A DNA stretch of 64,000 nt from Thiothrix lacustris DSM 21227 (GTDB lineage Bacteria > Pseudomonadota > Gammaproteobacteria > Thiotrichales > Thiotrichaceae): assembly GCF_000621325.1 (NCBI RefSeq), contig NZ_KK211258.1:1-64000 (forward strand), given 5' to 3'. A model generated the notes under the pieces. It worked only from the letters and a program-made list of their open reading frames with translations. It did no database searches and was not told where the DNA came from. Both the position numbers and the translations under genes were made by a program. Positions 17,765 to 25,710 of this stretch are shown here, piece after piece (the first letter of the stretch is position 1; the number at the start of each line of letters is the position of its first letter).

Positions 17765-18328
17765 ATGAAAGTACCTGTACTGATGCCGCTTGTCCTAACA
17801 CTTGCCTTGATTGCCTGCGGTGACAAACAGGAAAACACCGCTTCCTCACCAGCGACGCCACTACCCGTCGCTAAAACCTTACCCACTGCCTGCCAGTTGG
17901 TGACAACCGCTGATGTCCAAGCCGCGTTTGGGCAAGCGGTGGAAGTGATGGTGGATGAGTCTGAAACCTGTATTTACAGCGGCACTGGCAATACGGCTGC
18001 GTTCATTCTTCTCACTACTACGGTGACACCCAGTGCCAATGCCGCAGAAGCAAGTGATACGTTCCGCCTGATGCTCAAGATGCAGGGCGGAATGAATGAG
18101 TTGATGAGTGAAACCCTCGGCGCTGCCAATAACTCAGCAGCAGGCCAAGCGTTGGCAGGAGTCGGGGATGACTCATGGTTCAAGGTCGGCGATACCAACC
18201 CTCTAGCCATGACACAAGCAATGGTACACAAGGGAACGGTTGTGCTAGGAATCACTGCAACTGGCATGGATGGAAAAGATGCCCCCAAGTTTGAAGGGCT
18301 TGTCCGTAAGGTTGTTGAGAAGTTGTAA
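17765..18328 (+). CDS. Lipoprotein of unknown function (187 aa)
   Basis: Start chosen at the ATG at 17765, which gives a classic lipoprotein signal: MKVPVLMPLVLTLALIAC with the lipidated Cys18 in LIACGD. A short linker rich in Ser, Thr and Pro follows, then a folded domain with CQLVTTADVQAAFG near the start, a Cys in ETCIYSG, and a C-terminal GLVRKVVEKL. The pattern CxLxTxxDVxxAFG is seen in DUF3558-like lipoproteins. It is 16 bp upstream of lemA and may belong to the same operon. Confidence 0.82.
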   Translation: MKVPVLMPLVLTLALIACGDKQENTASSPATPLPVAKTLPTACQLVTTADVQAAFGQAVEVMVDESETCIYSGTGNTAAFILLTTTVTPSANAAEASDTFRLMLKMQGGMNELMSETLGAANNSAAGQALAGVGDDSWFKVGDTNPLAMTQAMVHKGTVVLGITATGMDGKDAPKFEGLVRKVVEKL

Positions 18329-18344
18329 ATTTTAAGGAGCACTC

Positions 18345-18935
18345 ATGTCTGGATTATGGATTACCCTTGCTGCGCTAGCACTTATCATTCTGTTTTTCAT
18401 CAGCCTTTATAATCGTTTGGTTGCCCTGAAAAACAAGGTGGAGAATGCCTTTGGGCAAATTGATGTGCAACTCAAGCGGCGGCATGACCTGATCCCGAAT
18501 CTGGTCGAAACAGCGCGTTCTTACATGTTGCACGAACGTACTACCTTGGAGGCGGTTATCAATGCTCGCAATACTGCGCAAACTGCGGGGCAATTAGCCA
18601 CCCAACGGCCGGAAGATGCCCAAGCATTAGCAGCGATGGCACAAGCCGAAGGTGCATTATCGAGCACGTTGGGGCGGTTTTTTGCTTTGGCGGAAGCTTA
18701 CCCTGATTTAAAGGCTAACCAGAATATGATGCAGCTTTCGGAGGAGCTGACGACCACTGAAAACAAAGTCGCGTTTGCTCGTCAAGCCTTCAATGATGCG
18801 GTGATGGCGCTAAACACTGCTATCCAGTCCTTCCCTGCGGTCGTGTTTGCCGGGGCATTAGGGTTTAGTCAGATTGCCCTCTTACAGCCCTTGGAATCAG
18901 AAGCGGAACGTAAAGCGCCTGTGGTTAGGTTTTGA
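18345..18935 (+). CDS. lemA: LemA family membrane protein
   Basis: 196 residues: one N-terminal transmembrane helix (about 4-22, SGLWITLAALALIILFFISL) and the family signature YNRLVALKNKVENAFGQIDVQLKRRHDLIPNLVE, then helical segments and YPDLKANQNMMQLSEELTTTENK. LemA proteins are helical, anchored in the inner membrane with the body outside, and are often encoded next to an HtpX-type M48 peptidase. That is the case here: the next gene is an M48 homologue that overlaps or nearly abuts lemA. Shine-Dalgarno AAGGAG is present. Confidence 0.95.
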   Translation: MSGLWITLAALALIILFFISLYNRLVALKNKVENAFGQIDVQLKRRHDLIPNLVETARSYMLHERTTLEAVINARNTAQTAGQLATQRPEDAQALAAMAQAEGALSSTLGRFFALAEAYPDLKANQNMMQLSEELTTTENKVAFARQAFNDAVMALNTAIQSFPAVVFAGALGFSQIALLQPLESEAERKAPVVRF

Positions 18936-18937
18936 GT

Positions 18938-20329
18938 ATGGACTGGCAGCCGTGGCAAGGGACGGAGCGTGAAGATTTTTTCAACGCTGTTGCCCGTCAC
19001 CGCCGTACTGCGTGGCGTATCACGTTAGTCTGCGGGGTCGCCTATGCGGTGTTGGCGCTGGTTATGTCACTGCTGTTAGCGCCTTTGCTGTTTGGGGTGG
19101 CAGGTTTGGTATTGGATATTCTGAGCCTGTTGTTCCCTACACCTGATCTGCTGGCTTACGCGGGTAAGCTGTTATCCCCTATTGTGGATGACCCGAGGGC
19201 TGTGCCACTTGCTGACCTGCTCAGCTTCATTCTGCTGGCAAGCGCACCGGGATTGTTGCTGATGTTGATGGTGGCATGGGTGGTATCGCGTGCTATTCGG
19301 CATTCTGCCTTGTTTGATACTACCCAACAACTTGGGCGTCCACCTGACCCGCTGAGCTTGGTCGAACGGCAATTTGCCAACACGCTGGAGGAAATGGCAG
19401 TTGCTGCGTTGATTCCAGCACCCAAGGTGGTGATTATTGAGGGTGGGGCAAATGCTGCTGCTTCCGGTATGGATGCGCAACAAGCGACGGTCGTGATCGG
19501 GCAATCCCTGTTGGCTTTGATCAACCGCGCTCAGATGCAAGGTATTGCCGCGCACTTGATTGCTGCGATTGCCGACAACGACATGAAAATTGGGATGCGT
19601 ACAGCCAGTGTCTTAGGTGTATTTGCTTTGCTTACTCGCTTGTCAGTCAGCCTGTTGGATAAGGATTCCTTTGCTGCTAGCCGTCACTTGATGCGTGCCT
19701 TGTGTGTGCCGACTGCTGCTAGCCAAGCGTTTGTGTTGGCACAGTTGAGTGATCCTTTTATTGATGCAAGCTTGCCAGCAGCGTCGCAATATGACAATAA
19801 GCTGGGTTGGCGGGAATGGCTGTTGATGCCGTTGATGGGGCCGGTGTGGTTCAGTGGTTTTCTCGGTGGATTTGTCAGCACTCTAATCCTGTCTCCTGGT
19901 ATTGCATGGGCATGGCAACAGCGCAAATACATGGCTGACGCGACTGCTGTTCGCCTGACCCGTGAGCCGGATGGGTTGTCTACTGCGCTATCGGTATTGA
20001 GCCACGCCAATACGTCCTTATTGAGTGGTGCGTGGGCAAGTCATCTGTGCGTGGTTGCGCCACAACAAACCACAGGCATGATTATTTCCGTCTTTCCTGC
20101 CGTGGAACGGCGGCTGGCAGCATTGGTGCGCATGGGGGCAAGTCATCAACCGATGGCCACGCCTTCTTCAGTGTCTCCTCTGTGGATCAGATTATTGGTC
20201 GGTGGTTTGTTGGTGGTGATGGCTGGATTGGTTGCGGTGTTATTGCCGCTGCTGGTCATTGCTTCCACGATGCTGACCATGCTGTTTACTATCATGCCTA
20301 TCGCCATTCTGCACGCCTTATTGCGCTAG
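18938..20329 (+). CDS. M48-like membrane protein lacking the metalloprotease active site
   Basis: 463 residues with transmembrane segments near 30-65, 95-130, 285-315 and 415-455. The layout follows HtpX-type M48 peptidases, but the zinc motif HExxH is replaced by HLIAA (H206-A210, in GIAAHLIAAIADNDM), and the third ligand Glu of the RExxAD motif is Lys (K330 in RKYMADATAVRL). It therefore looks like a pseudopeptidase. The ATG at 18938 starts 2 nt after the lemA stop, so translation is likely coupled. A plausible role is a scaffold or regulator of LemA, by inference only. The frame is intact, which argues against simple decay. Confidence 0.82.
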   Translation: MDWQPWQGTEREDFFNAVARHRRTAWRITLVCGVAYAVLALVMSLLLAPLLFGVAGLVLDILSLLFPTPDLLAYAGKLLSPIVDDPRAVPLADLLSFILLASAPGLLLMLMVAWVVSRAIRHSALFDTTQQLGRPPDPLSLVERQFANTLEEMAVAALIPAPKVVIIEGGANAAASGMDAQQATVVIGQSLLALINRAQMQGIAAHLIAAIADNDMKIGMRTASVLGVFALLTRLSVSLLDKDSFAASRHLMRALCVPTAASQAFVLAQLSDPFIDASLPAASQYDNKLGWREWLLMPLMGPVWFSGFLGGFVSTLILSPGIAWAWQQRKYMADATAVRLTREPDGLSTALSVLSHANTSLLSGAWASHLCVVAPQQTTGMIISVFPAVERRLAALVRMGASHQPMATPSSVSPLWIRLLVGGLLVVMAGLVAVLLPLLVIASTMLTMLFTIMPIAILHALLR

Positions 20330-20432
20330 GTGATTTTCCCTCAACGAGCGTTCCTCGATTTGCGAAATCTCCTGCCCAATGCCTGGTAAACGTCGTAGAC
20401 TTGCGCCTTTATTGTTGGCTGCGGAGTAACGG

Positions 20433-20825
20433 ATGGAATTACCGATCAGAACCCACTATGACATGCTCGGCGGTGAGGCAGGCGTGCTGCATTTGGTGAA
20501 TCGTTTTTACGATCTTATGGATGAATTACCCGAGGCATGGGAATTACGCAAGATTCACCCGCAGGATTCGCAAGAATCCCGTGATAAGCTCTTTAAATTT
20601 TTATCCGGTTGGCTCGGTGGGCCGGGTTTGTATGAAGCAGAATACGGTCACCCACGTTTGCGAATGCGCCATGCTCCATTCCCGGTGAATATCCAGATGC
20701 GCGACCAGTGGCTATTATGTATGGACATGGCTTTGGATGAGCAAATTAACGACGAATTATTAAAGATGCAGTTAAAAAACTCATTTGCCAAGGTAGGCGA
20801 CCATATGCGTAATCAAGCAGGATGA
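20433..20825 (+). CDS. Group II truncated hemoglobin
   Basis: 130-residue trHbO-type globin. The proximal haem His is H80 in GHPRLRMRHAPFPV and the group-II Trp (G8) is W93 in RDQWLLCM. These short 2-on-2 globins bind oxygen and can detoxify NO or peroxide. It is 103 bp downstream of the M48-like gene on the same strand, probably with separate expression. Confidence 0.94.
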   Translation: MELPIRTHYDMLGGEAGVLHLVNRFYDLMDELPEAWELRKIHPQDSQESRDKLFKFLSGWLGGPGLYEAEYGHPRLRMRHAPFPVNIQMRDQWLLCMDMALDEQINDELLKMQLKNSFAKVGDHMRNQAG

Positions 20826-20915
20826 TAAAGATTTGCTCTTATAAAGAAAATAAATAACTATTTCCGCCATTTCTGCTAAATTCATTAAAGCATAAACATA
20901 AATGAGGAAAAACGG

Positions 20916-21539
20916 ATGAATAAATATTTACCATTGGTAAGTGTTGTGGCTTTATTGTGCAGTGGTGTGGCGTTAGCTGGGTCCCCAAAAGGACCTTATG
21001 CAGGTGCTGGTATTGGTTTCAATACATCTGTTGATAACAATGATTTAAGCTCAGCTTGTGGCGTTAATGGCGTCCTGTGTAATGATTATTGTGATACGGA
21101 TAAAGCGGTTAATGCGTATGCGGGTTATCAGCTTAGCCCGATTTGGGGGGTAGAAGCTGGTTATGCTGATATGGATTACACTGCCCGTATTGCTGAAAGC
21201 GGTGGTACAGTCACGGGTGATCAACAATCCAAGGCGCTCAGCTTGAGTGCTGTGGCACGTAAGCCATTAGCACGGAATGTAGGTGTTTACGGTAAAGTGG
21301 GTGGTGCTGTGTGGAAAAGCAAAGTGACCACTACAGCAGGTAATGCTGATGATTCTGGCGTTACACCGACGGTTGGTGTTGGCGCTGAATACAATTTCAG
21401 TGATCATTTTGGGTTACGCGCTGGTGTGGATCATTTCTTCAGCATGGGCAATGATGCCAAAATGATTAATGCAGGTACAGTGGGTACTGTCGATACAGGT
21501 ATCAGTACCGCTACGGTTGGTTTGCATTATAATTTCTAG
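20916..21539 (+). CDS. Outer-membrane beta-barrel protein (OmpA/OprF-type small barrel)
   Basis: 207 residues: signal peptide with cleavage at VALA/GSPKG, then alternating beta strands such as GPYAGAGIGFN, VNAYAGYQLSPIWGVEAGYADMDY and VGVGAEYNFSDHFGLRAGVDHF, and a C-terminal strand ending VGLHYNF. A terminal Phe is the recognition signal for BAM-assisted barrel insertion. The size fits an eight-stranded barrel. Three Cys (GVLCNDYCDTD and SSACG) lie in a predicted loop. No peptidoglycan domain is attached. Confidence 0.88.
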   Translation: MNKYLPLVSVVALLCSGVALAGSPKGPYAGAGIGFNTSVDNNDLSSACGVNGVLCNDYCDTDKAVNAYAGYQLSPIWGVEAGYADMDYTARIAESGGTVTGDQQSKALSLSAVARKPLARNVGVYGKVGGAVWKSKVTTTAGNADDSGVTPTVGVGAEYNFSDHFGLRAGVDHFFSMGNDAKMINAGTVGTVDTGISTATVGLHYNF

Positions 21540-21574
21540 ATTTTTTTTGAAAATCTGGCATTGAGGTTTATTTT

Positions 21575-21602
21575 AAGCCAGATAGTTTTGTCTGGCTTTT
21601 TT
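21575..21602 (+). terminator. Terminator of the beta-barrel gene
   Basis: Stem AAGCCAGA / TCTGGCTT with an 8-nt loop, followed by a run of T (21597-21602). It lies 36 bp after the stop codon of the barrel gene. Confidence 0.92.
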
Positions 21603-21607
21603 ATGGG

Positions 21608-22963
21608 CTAGCCACGTTGACGACGCGTGACCATCACCTCCGAATATTCATCCCCCATCGCAACACATTGGCTTTGTTCTGCCCAAAATGAGCTGGGGGA
21701 ACGGTTAATCTTATGGTAGTAATCCAGTGTTAGCTCAGGGCGCTGGGTCATGTCGCCTTCATACAGCAGATTCATCAGGGAAGCTGCCACGCCCATGACC
21801 AGATAATCCACCGGCTGCTTGCTGTAGCCGAACCAGCGTAAATGCCCCAGTGACTCGTAAGGCCGCCACACCCGTAACACCAACTTTTCGCCGGGAATCA
21901 ACTCGTGGATGCGCCAGATACCCCAGCCCAACGCATTGATGACGGCGACGATGCCATGCAGCCAGTCTTCGCGGGTTTCAATCATGGGCATTACCAGCCC
22001 TTCCCATGCTTCTGAACTCATAATGCCGCCCATGGTGTTAAAGCCACAGATGTGCCCGGCTTCGGTCAGCAGGGTGCGCGACAAGTTCATGCCTTCCAGA
22101 TTGATGTATTGCTTGTAATAAAACAGAGCAGGGTAATCGTAGATCAGCAGGTCGGCTAGGCTGGGGCGTTTTTCCAGTGCAGCGGTGAGTTGCTGCTCGA
22201 AACGGAAGGCAACCAGATTGTAGTAATCGGCATAATGGCGGGTGAGTTCCACGCCGAAAGCAGGAATCAGGCCGTACTGGTTGCCGTATAGCGGGGCTTG
22301 GCTGACCCCGTTGATGACAGCGATTTCGTCGATATTACTGGGGACGCTGCGCTCAGGGATGCTGGAGGTCATGCCTGCCGCTTCCTGATAAGCAGTTGTG
22401 CCACTTTCCAGCTTGAACAGGTATTCAAACTCATCGCCACCCACGTAAATGTGGAAGGTGCTTTGTTTGCCTTTAAGGGAAATAGCTTCTGTGGTGAGTT
22501 CGCCGCTGAAGGCTTCCCCGAAGGCGGCAGAAAGTGCACCAATGACAAAACCGAGGTCAAAGTATTCTCCAGCACCCCGGCGCTTTTCAAAGTTGAGTGC
22601 TAACGCTCGCCCGTAATGCGAGGAATGGGTGCTGAGGTTGAATTCGTTTTGCCCGACTGCTTGTTTGACGCTTGCCACCAAAGGCAACAGGCCGAAGCCG
22701 CAATAGTGGTATAAGGTTTCAGCGTAATGCAACCGTTCTGCTAGCGACATTTCCGGGTGTTGGCGGAAATGGGCTTGCAGGCCAAGAAAGCTGACTTCTG
22801 CGGCTGAGTGAATCAGTATCTTCTTGTTGTCGATGTGACGGCAGTTTTCGATAGTATTTTGTAAAGTACGGTTGTAGTGGTTGCAGTGAAACACCATCGG
22901 TTGCCCGTCGATGTTACAAATGCCCACTGCCACGTCTGCCACGGTAATGACTTCGTTGCTCAT
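21608..22963 (-). CDS. Tandem V4R-like (4-vinyl reductase fold) protein, function unknown
   Basis: 451 residues that appear to consist of two related halves. The N-terminal half has the start VGICNIDGQPMVFHCNHYNRTLQ and LGFVIGALSAAFGEAFSGEL; the C-terminal half has ALGWGIWRIHELIPGEKLVLRVW, VMGVAASLMNLLYEG and ends with the pattern SQCVAMGDEYSEVMV. These resemble the V4R module, a small-molecule-binding domain found near tetrapyrrole or aromatic sensing proteins. The lack of a DNA-binding or catalytic domain leaves its role open. No signal peptide. It is a single gene that converges on the beta-barrel gene. Confidence 0.55.
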   Translation of the reverse strand: MSNEVITVADVAVGICNIDGQPMVFHCNHYNRTLQNTIENCRHIDNKKILIHSAAEVSFLGLQAHFRQHPEMSLAERLHYAETLYHYCGFGLLPLVASVKQAVGQNEFNLSTHSSHYGRALALNFEKRRGAGEYFDLGFVIGALSAAFGEAFSGELTTEAISLKGKQSTFHIYVGGDEFEYLFKLESGTTAYQEAAGMTSSIPERSVPSNIDEIAVINGVSQAPLYGNQYGLIPAFGVELTRHYADYYNLVAFRFEQQLTAALEKRPSLADLLIYDYPALFYYKQYINLEGMNLSRTLLTEAGHICGFNTMGGIMSSEAWEGLVMPMIETREDWLHGIVAVINALGWGIWRIHELIPGEKLVLRVWRPYESLGHLRWFGYSKQPVDYLVMGVAASLMNLLYEGDMTQRPELTLDYYHKINRSPSSFWAEQSQCVAMGDEYSEVMVTRRQRG

Positions 22964-23054
22964 GATTGCTCCCTTCGCTGATACGGTATTATGACCGCAT
23001 CAGGACGGTAAGGTATAGAAGAGCAGATGAAGTGTAGGTGTTTGAGTTAGTTGC

Positions 23055-23798
23055 TTATTTTTTGATAGGTGGCAGGCGGGCTTTTTCTGTTTCGATCCAG
23101 TTTTGTGCTTGTTGATTGATGGCATCTGCCTTTAAGCCTTTGGTCGAAAAAGCGGGGCCGATGCTGACGGTAATCATGCCGGGTTGCTTGATCCAAGCGT
23201 GGCGTTGCCAGCTTTTACCTGCATTGTGCGCCACGGGGAGGACGGGGAAACCGGAATGTGAGGCCAAGATTGCCCCGCCAATTTTGTAGTCTGCTTTCAC
23301 GTCGGGGGCGACTCGCGTGCCTTCCGGGAAGATCACGATGCAGACGCCTTCTTGCAAGAGCGCCTTGCCTTGGTGGGAAATCTGTTTGACAGCGGCTCGC
23401 CCCGCGCCCCGGTCAATTGCAATCGGGCGGATCAGGCGTAAACCCCAACCGAAAAACGGGATGTTTAACAATTCACGTTTCAGCACCCAGCTCAGTTGCT
23501 GCGGAAAAATGCAGGGGATGGCGAAGGTTTCCCAGGTTGACTGGTGATTAGCCATGATGATGAACGCGCCGTCGGTGGGGATGTTTTTACGCCCTAATAC
23601 CTGATATTTCACCCCACACGTGATTTCCAGCCACCAGCGGTTGAAGCAGTTCCACAAGGTAGTGGCGGGGTAACGGTACTTGGGGGGCAATAACCACGCC
23701 AAGGGGGCTAACAAGCCTGCCAGCAAGGTAATGGGGATCGAGCCAGCCCAAAATAGGGTGGCGCGAGCGCCTAGCAGCAGTGTGTTCAATGCATTCAT
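23055..23798 (-). CDS. plsC: 1-acyl-sn-glycerol-3-phosphate acyltransferase
   Basis: 247-residue inner-membrane LPA acyltransferase that makes phosphatidic acid. The N-terminus is hydrophobic (about 10-38). The catalytic block I is NHQSTWE with H85 and E90, an accepted variant of NHxxxxD, and block III is FPEGTR. The start overlaps the gmhB stop by 4 nt, making it the last gene of rph-rdgB-gmhB-plsC. Confidence 0.95.
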   Translation of the reverse strand: MNALNTLLLGARATLFWAGSIPITLLAGLLAPLAWLLPPKYRYPATTLWNCFNRWWLEITCGVKYQVLGRKNIPTDGAFIIMANHQSTWETFAIPCIFPQQLSWVLKRELLNIPFFGWGLRLIRPIAIDRGAGRAAVKQISHQGKALLQEGVCIVIFPEGTRVAPDVKADYKIGGAILASHSGFPVLPVAHNAGKSWQRHAWIKQPGMITVSIGPAFSTKGLKADAINQQAQNWIETEKARLPPIKK

Positions 23799-24340
23799 GC
23801 GGTGTATGCCCCTAACAGTGAGTCGGTGTAGTCTGCCAGATTATCGAAAACAGGTATATCGGCGGGTAATTTGCCGTCTGCGAGGGTGCGTTCGCCTTTG
23901 CCGGTGCGGACTTGCACATACCCCGCGCCCACCGCTGCGGCAGCTTGCCAGTCACGCAACGAGTCGCCAATGACCAGCGTTTGCGTCGGGTCGATGTCGA
24001 AGTGTTGGGCAATGCTTAGCATCATGCCGGGTTTGGGCTTGCGGCATTCGCAATGGTCTTCGCCAAGGTGTGGGCAATACGCGATGTAAGCGACTTCAGC
24101 GCCGTGTGCTGCTAGCAAGTGTTGCAGCTTGGCGTGCATCGCCTCCAACGTGGCTACGGTGTAATAGCCCCGCGCAATGCCGGACTGGTTGGTGGCAATC
24201 GCCAAGGTGTAACCCGCTTTGTAGAGTCGTGCCATCGCCTCAAGGCTGCCGGGGATGGGAATCCATTCTTCCACCGATTTAATGAAGGCGTCGGAATCTT
24301 CATTAATCACGCCGTCACGGTCGAGAATGATGAGTTTCAC
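23795..24340 (-). CDS. gmhB: D-glycero-beta-D-manno-heptose 1,7-bisphosphate 7-phosphatase
   Basis: 181-residue HAD-family phosphatase of the LPS heptose pathway. The nucleophile motif is DRDGVIN with D7 and D9, followed by ATNQSGIARGYY, a four-ligand zinc loop around CPHLGEDHCECRKPKPGM, and GDSLRDWQAA. It overlaps rdgB upstream and plsC downstream by 4 nt each, so translation of the three is probably coupled. The order gmhB-plsC is common in proteobacteria. Confidence 0.96.
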   Translation of the reverse strand: MKLIILDRDGVINEDSDAFIKSVEEWIPIPGSLEAMARLYKAGYTLAIATNQSGIARGYYTVATLEAMHAKLQHLLAAHGAEVAYIAYCPHLGEDHCECRKPKPGMMLSIAQHFDIDPTQTLVIGDSLRDWQAAAAVGAGYVQVRTGKGERTLADGKLPADIPVFDNLADYTDSLLGAYTA

Positions 24341-24936
24341 CCGGCCTTCTCCAGTAACTCATGCAGCTTGCGCAGTGCCTGTCCACGGTGGCTGATACGG
24401 TTTTTTTCTTCCGGCGGCAATTCGGCGGACGAGCAGCCGTGGGTCGGCACGTAAAACAGCGGGTCGTAACCAAAGCCATTCGCGCCGCTGGCTTGGTGCA
24501 GTATGACACCTTCCCAATTGGCTTCGGCAATGATGGGTAACTGGTCGTCCGCGTGGCGCAGGTAAACGATGCAGCAATAGAAACGCGCGGTGCGTTGCGC
24601 ATCCGGCACGTTTTGCAGTTCAGCCAATAGCTTGGCGTTGTTGGCGGCATCGTCACCGTGTTCCCCAGCGAAACGCGCGGAATACAGCCCCGGCGCACCG
24701 CCGAGTGCATCCACCACGATGCCGGAATCGTCTGCCATCGCGGGCATTCCGGTAAGCTTGGCGGCGTGGCGGGCTTTGATCAGGGCATTTTCGACGAAGG
24801 TCAGGCCATCTTCGACGGCATCGCTGACACCGAATTCGCTTTGGCGCACGAATTCGATGTCCAGGTCTGCCATCATGGCGTTGAACTCACGTAATTTTCC
24901 GGCGTTACCGCTGGCTAATACGATGCGTTTGTTCAT
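24337..24936 (-). CDS. rdgB: XTP/dITP diphosphatase (HAM1 family)
   Basis: 199-residue house-cleaning pyrophosphatase that removes ITP, dITP and XTP. It begins with the substrate loop [12 protein letters not shown], has [28 protein letters not shown] in the centre and the C-terminal GYDPLFYVP and SHRGQAL. The 4-nt ATGA overlap with rph matches the conserved rph-rdgB pair. Confidence 0.97.
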   Translation of the reverse strand: MNKRIVLASGNAGKLREFNAMMADLDIEFVRQSEFGVSDAVEDGLTFVENALIKARHAAKLTGMPAMADDSGIVVDALGGAPGLYSARFAGEHGDDAANNAKLLAELQNVPDAQRTARFYCCIVYLRHADDQLPIIAEANWEGVILHQASGANGFGYDPLFYVPTHGCSSAELPPEEKNRISHRGQALRKLHELLEKAG

Positions 24937-25649
24937 AAGCCGAGGGCTTCCTGTTGTGCTTGCATGATTTCGCGGATGCCTTTTTCGGCGAGTGCCAGCA
25001 TCGCGTCCAGCTCATCGCGACGGAAGGCGTGGCCTTCGGCAGTGCCTTGCAGTTCGATGAATTGGCCCGCTTCATTCATGACCACGTTCATGTCCGTTTC
25101 GGCTTTGGAATCTTCGGCGTAATCCAGATCGAGCACCGGCACGCCGTCGAAAATGCCGACGGAGATGGAGGCAATTTGCCCATGCAGCGGGTTTTTCTTG
25201 AGACGGCGGTTCTTTTGTAGCCAGGTTACCGCATCGCAGAGCGCGACGTAAGCACCACTGATGGAGGCAGTACGTGTGCCGCCATCGGCTTGCAGTACGT
25301 CGCAGTCGATGGTGATCTGGAATTCGCCAAGGGCTTCAAGGTCAACCACCGCACGCAGGGAACGCCCGATCAGGCGCTGGATTTCCATGGTGCGCCCACC
25401 TTGCTTGCCTCTGGCCGCTTCGCGAGCCGTGCGTGAACCCGTGGCGCGGGGCAACATGCCGTATTCAGCCGTGACCCAACCTTGGCCTTTGCCTTTTAAC
25501 CAGCCGGGTAAGCGGTCTTCCACGGTGGCAGTACACAGCACCTTGGTATTGCCGAATTCCACCAGTACCGAGCCTTCGGCGTGCATGGTGTATTGGCGGG
25601 TGAACTTGACGGTTCGCATTTGGTCGGGTGCGCGTGCGCTTGGCCTCAT
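24933..25649 (-). CDS. rph: Ribonuclease PH
   Basis: 238-residue phosphorolytic exoribonuclease that trims tRNA 3' ends. Typical stretches are [51 protein letters not shown] and [15 protein letters not shown]. It is the first gene of the four-gene unit rph-rdgB-gmhB-plsC. The sensor kinase gene upstream is in the same direction with a 61-bp gap. Confidence 0.97.
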   Translation of the reverse strand: MRPSARAPDQMRTVKFTRQYTMHAEGSVLVEFGNTKVLCTATVEDRLPGWLKGKGQGWVTAEYGMLPRATGSRTAREAARGKQGGRTMEIQRLIGRSLRAVVDLEALGEFQITIDCDVLQADGGTRTASISGAYVALCDAVTWLQKNRRLKKNPLHGQIASISVGIFDGVPVLDLDYAEDSKAETDMNVVMNEAGQFIELQGTAEGHAFRRDELDAMLALAEKGIREIMQAQQEALGL

Positions 25650-25710
25650 TGGGGTTCCTTTTTCCGTTCGAGTAATGTGGAGGGGATTATACGCATCATC
25701 GTCGCGGGTT

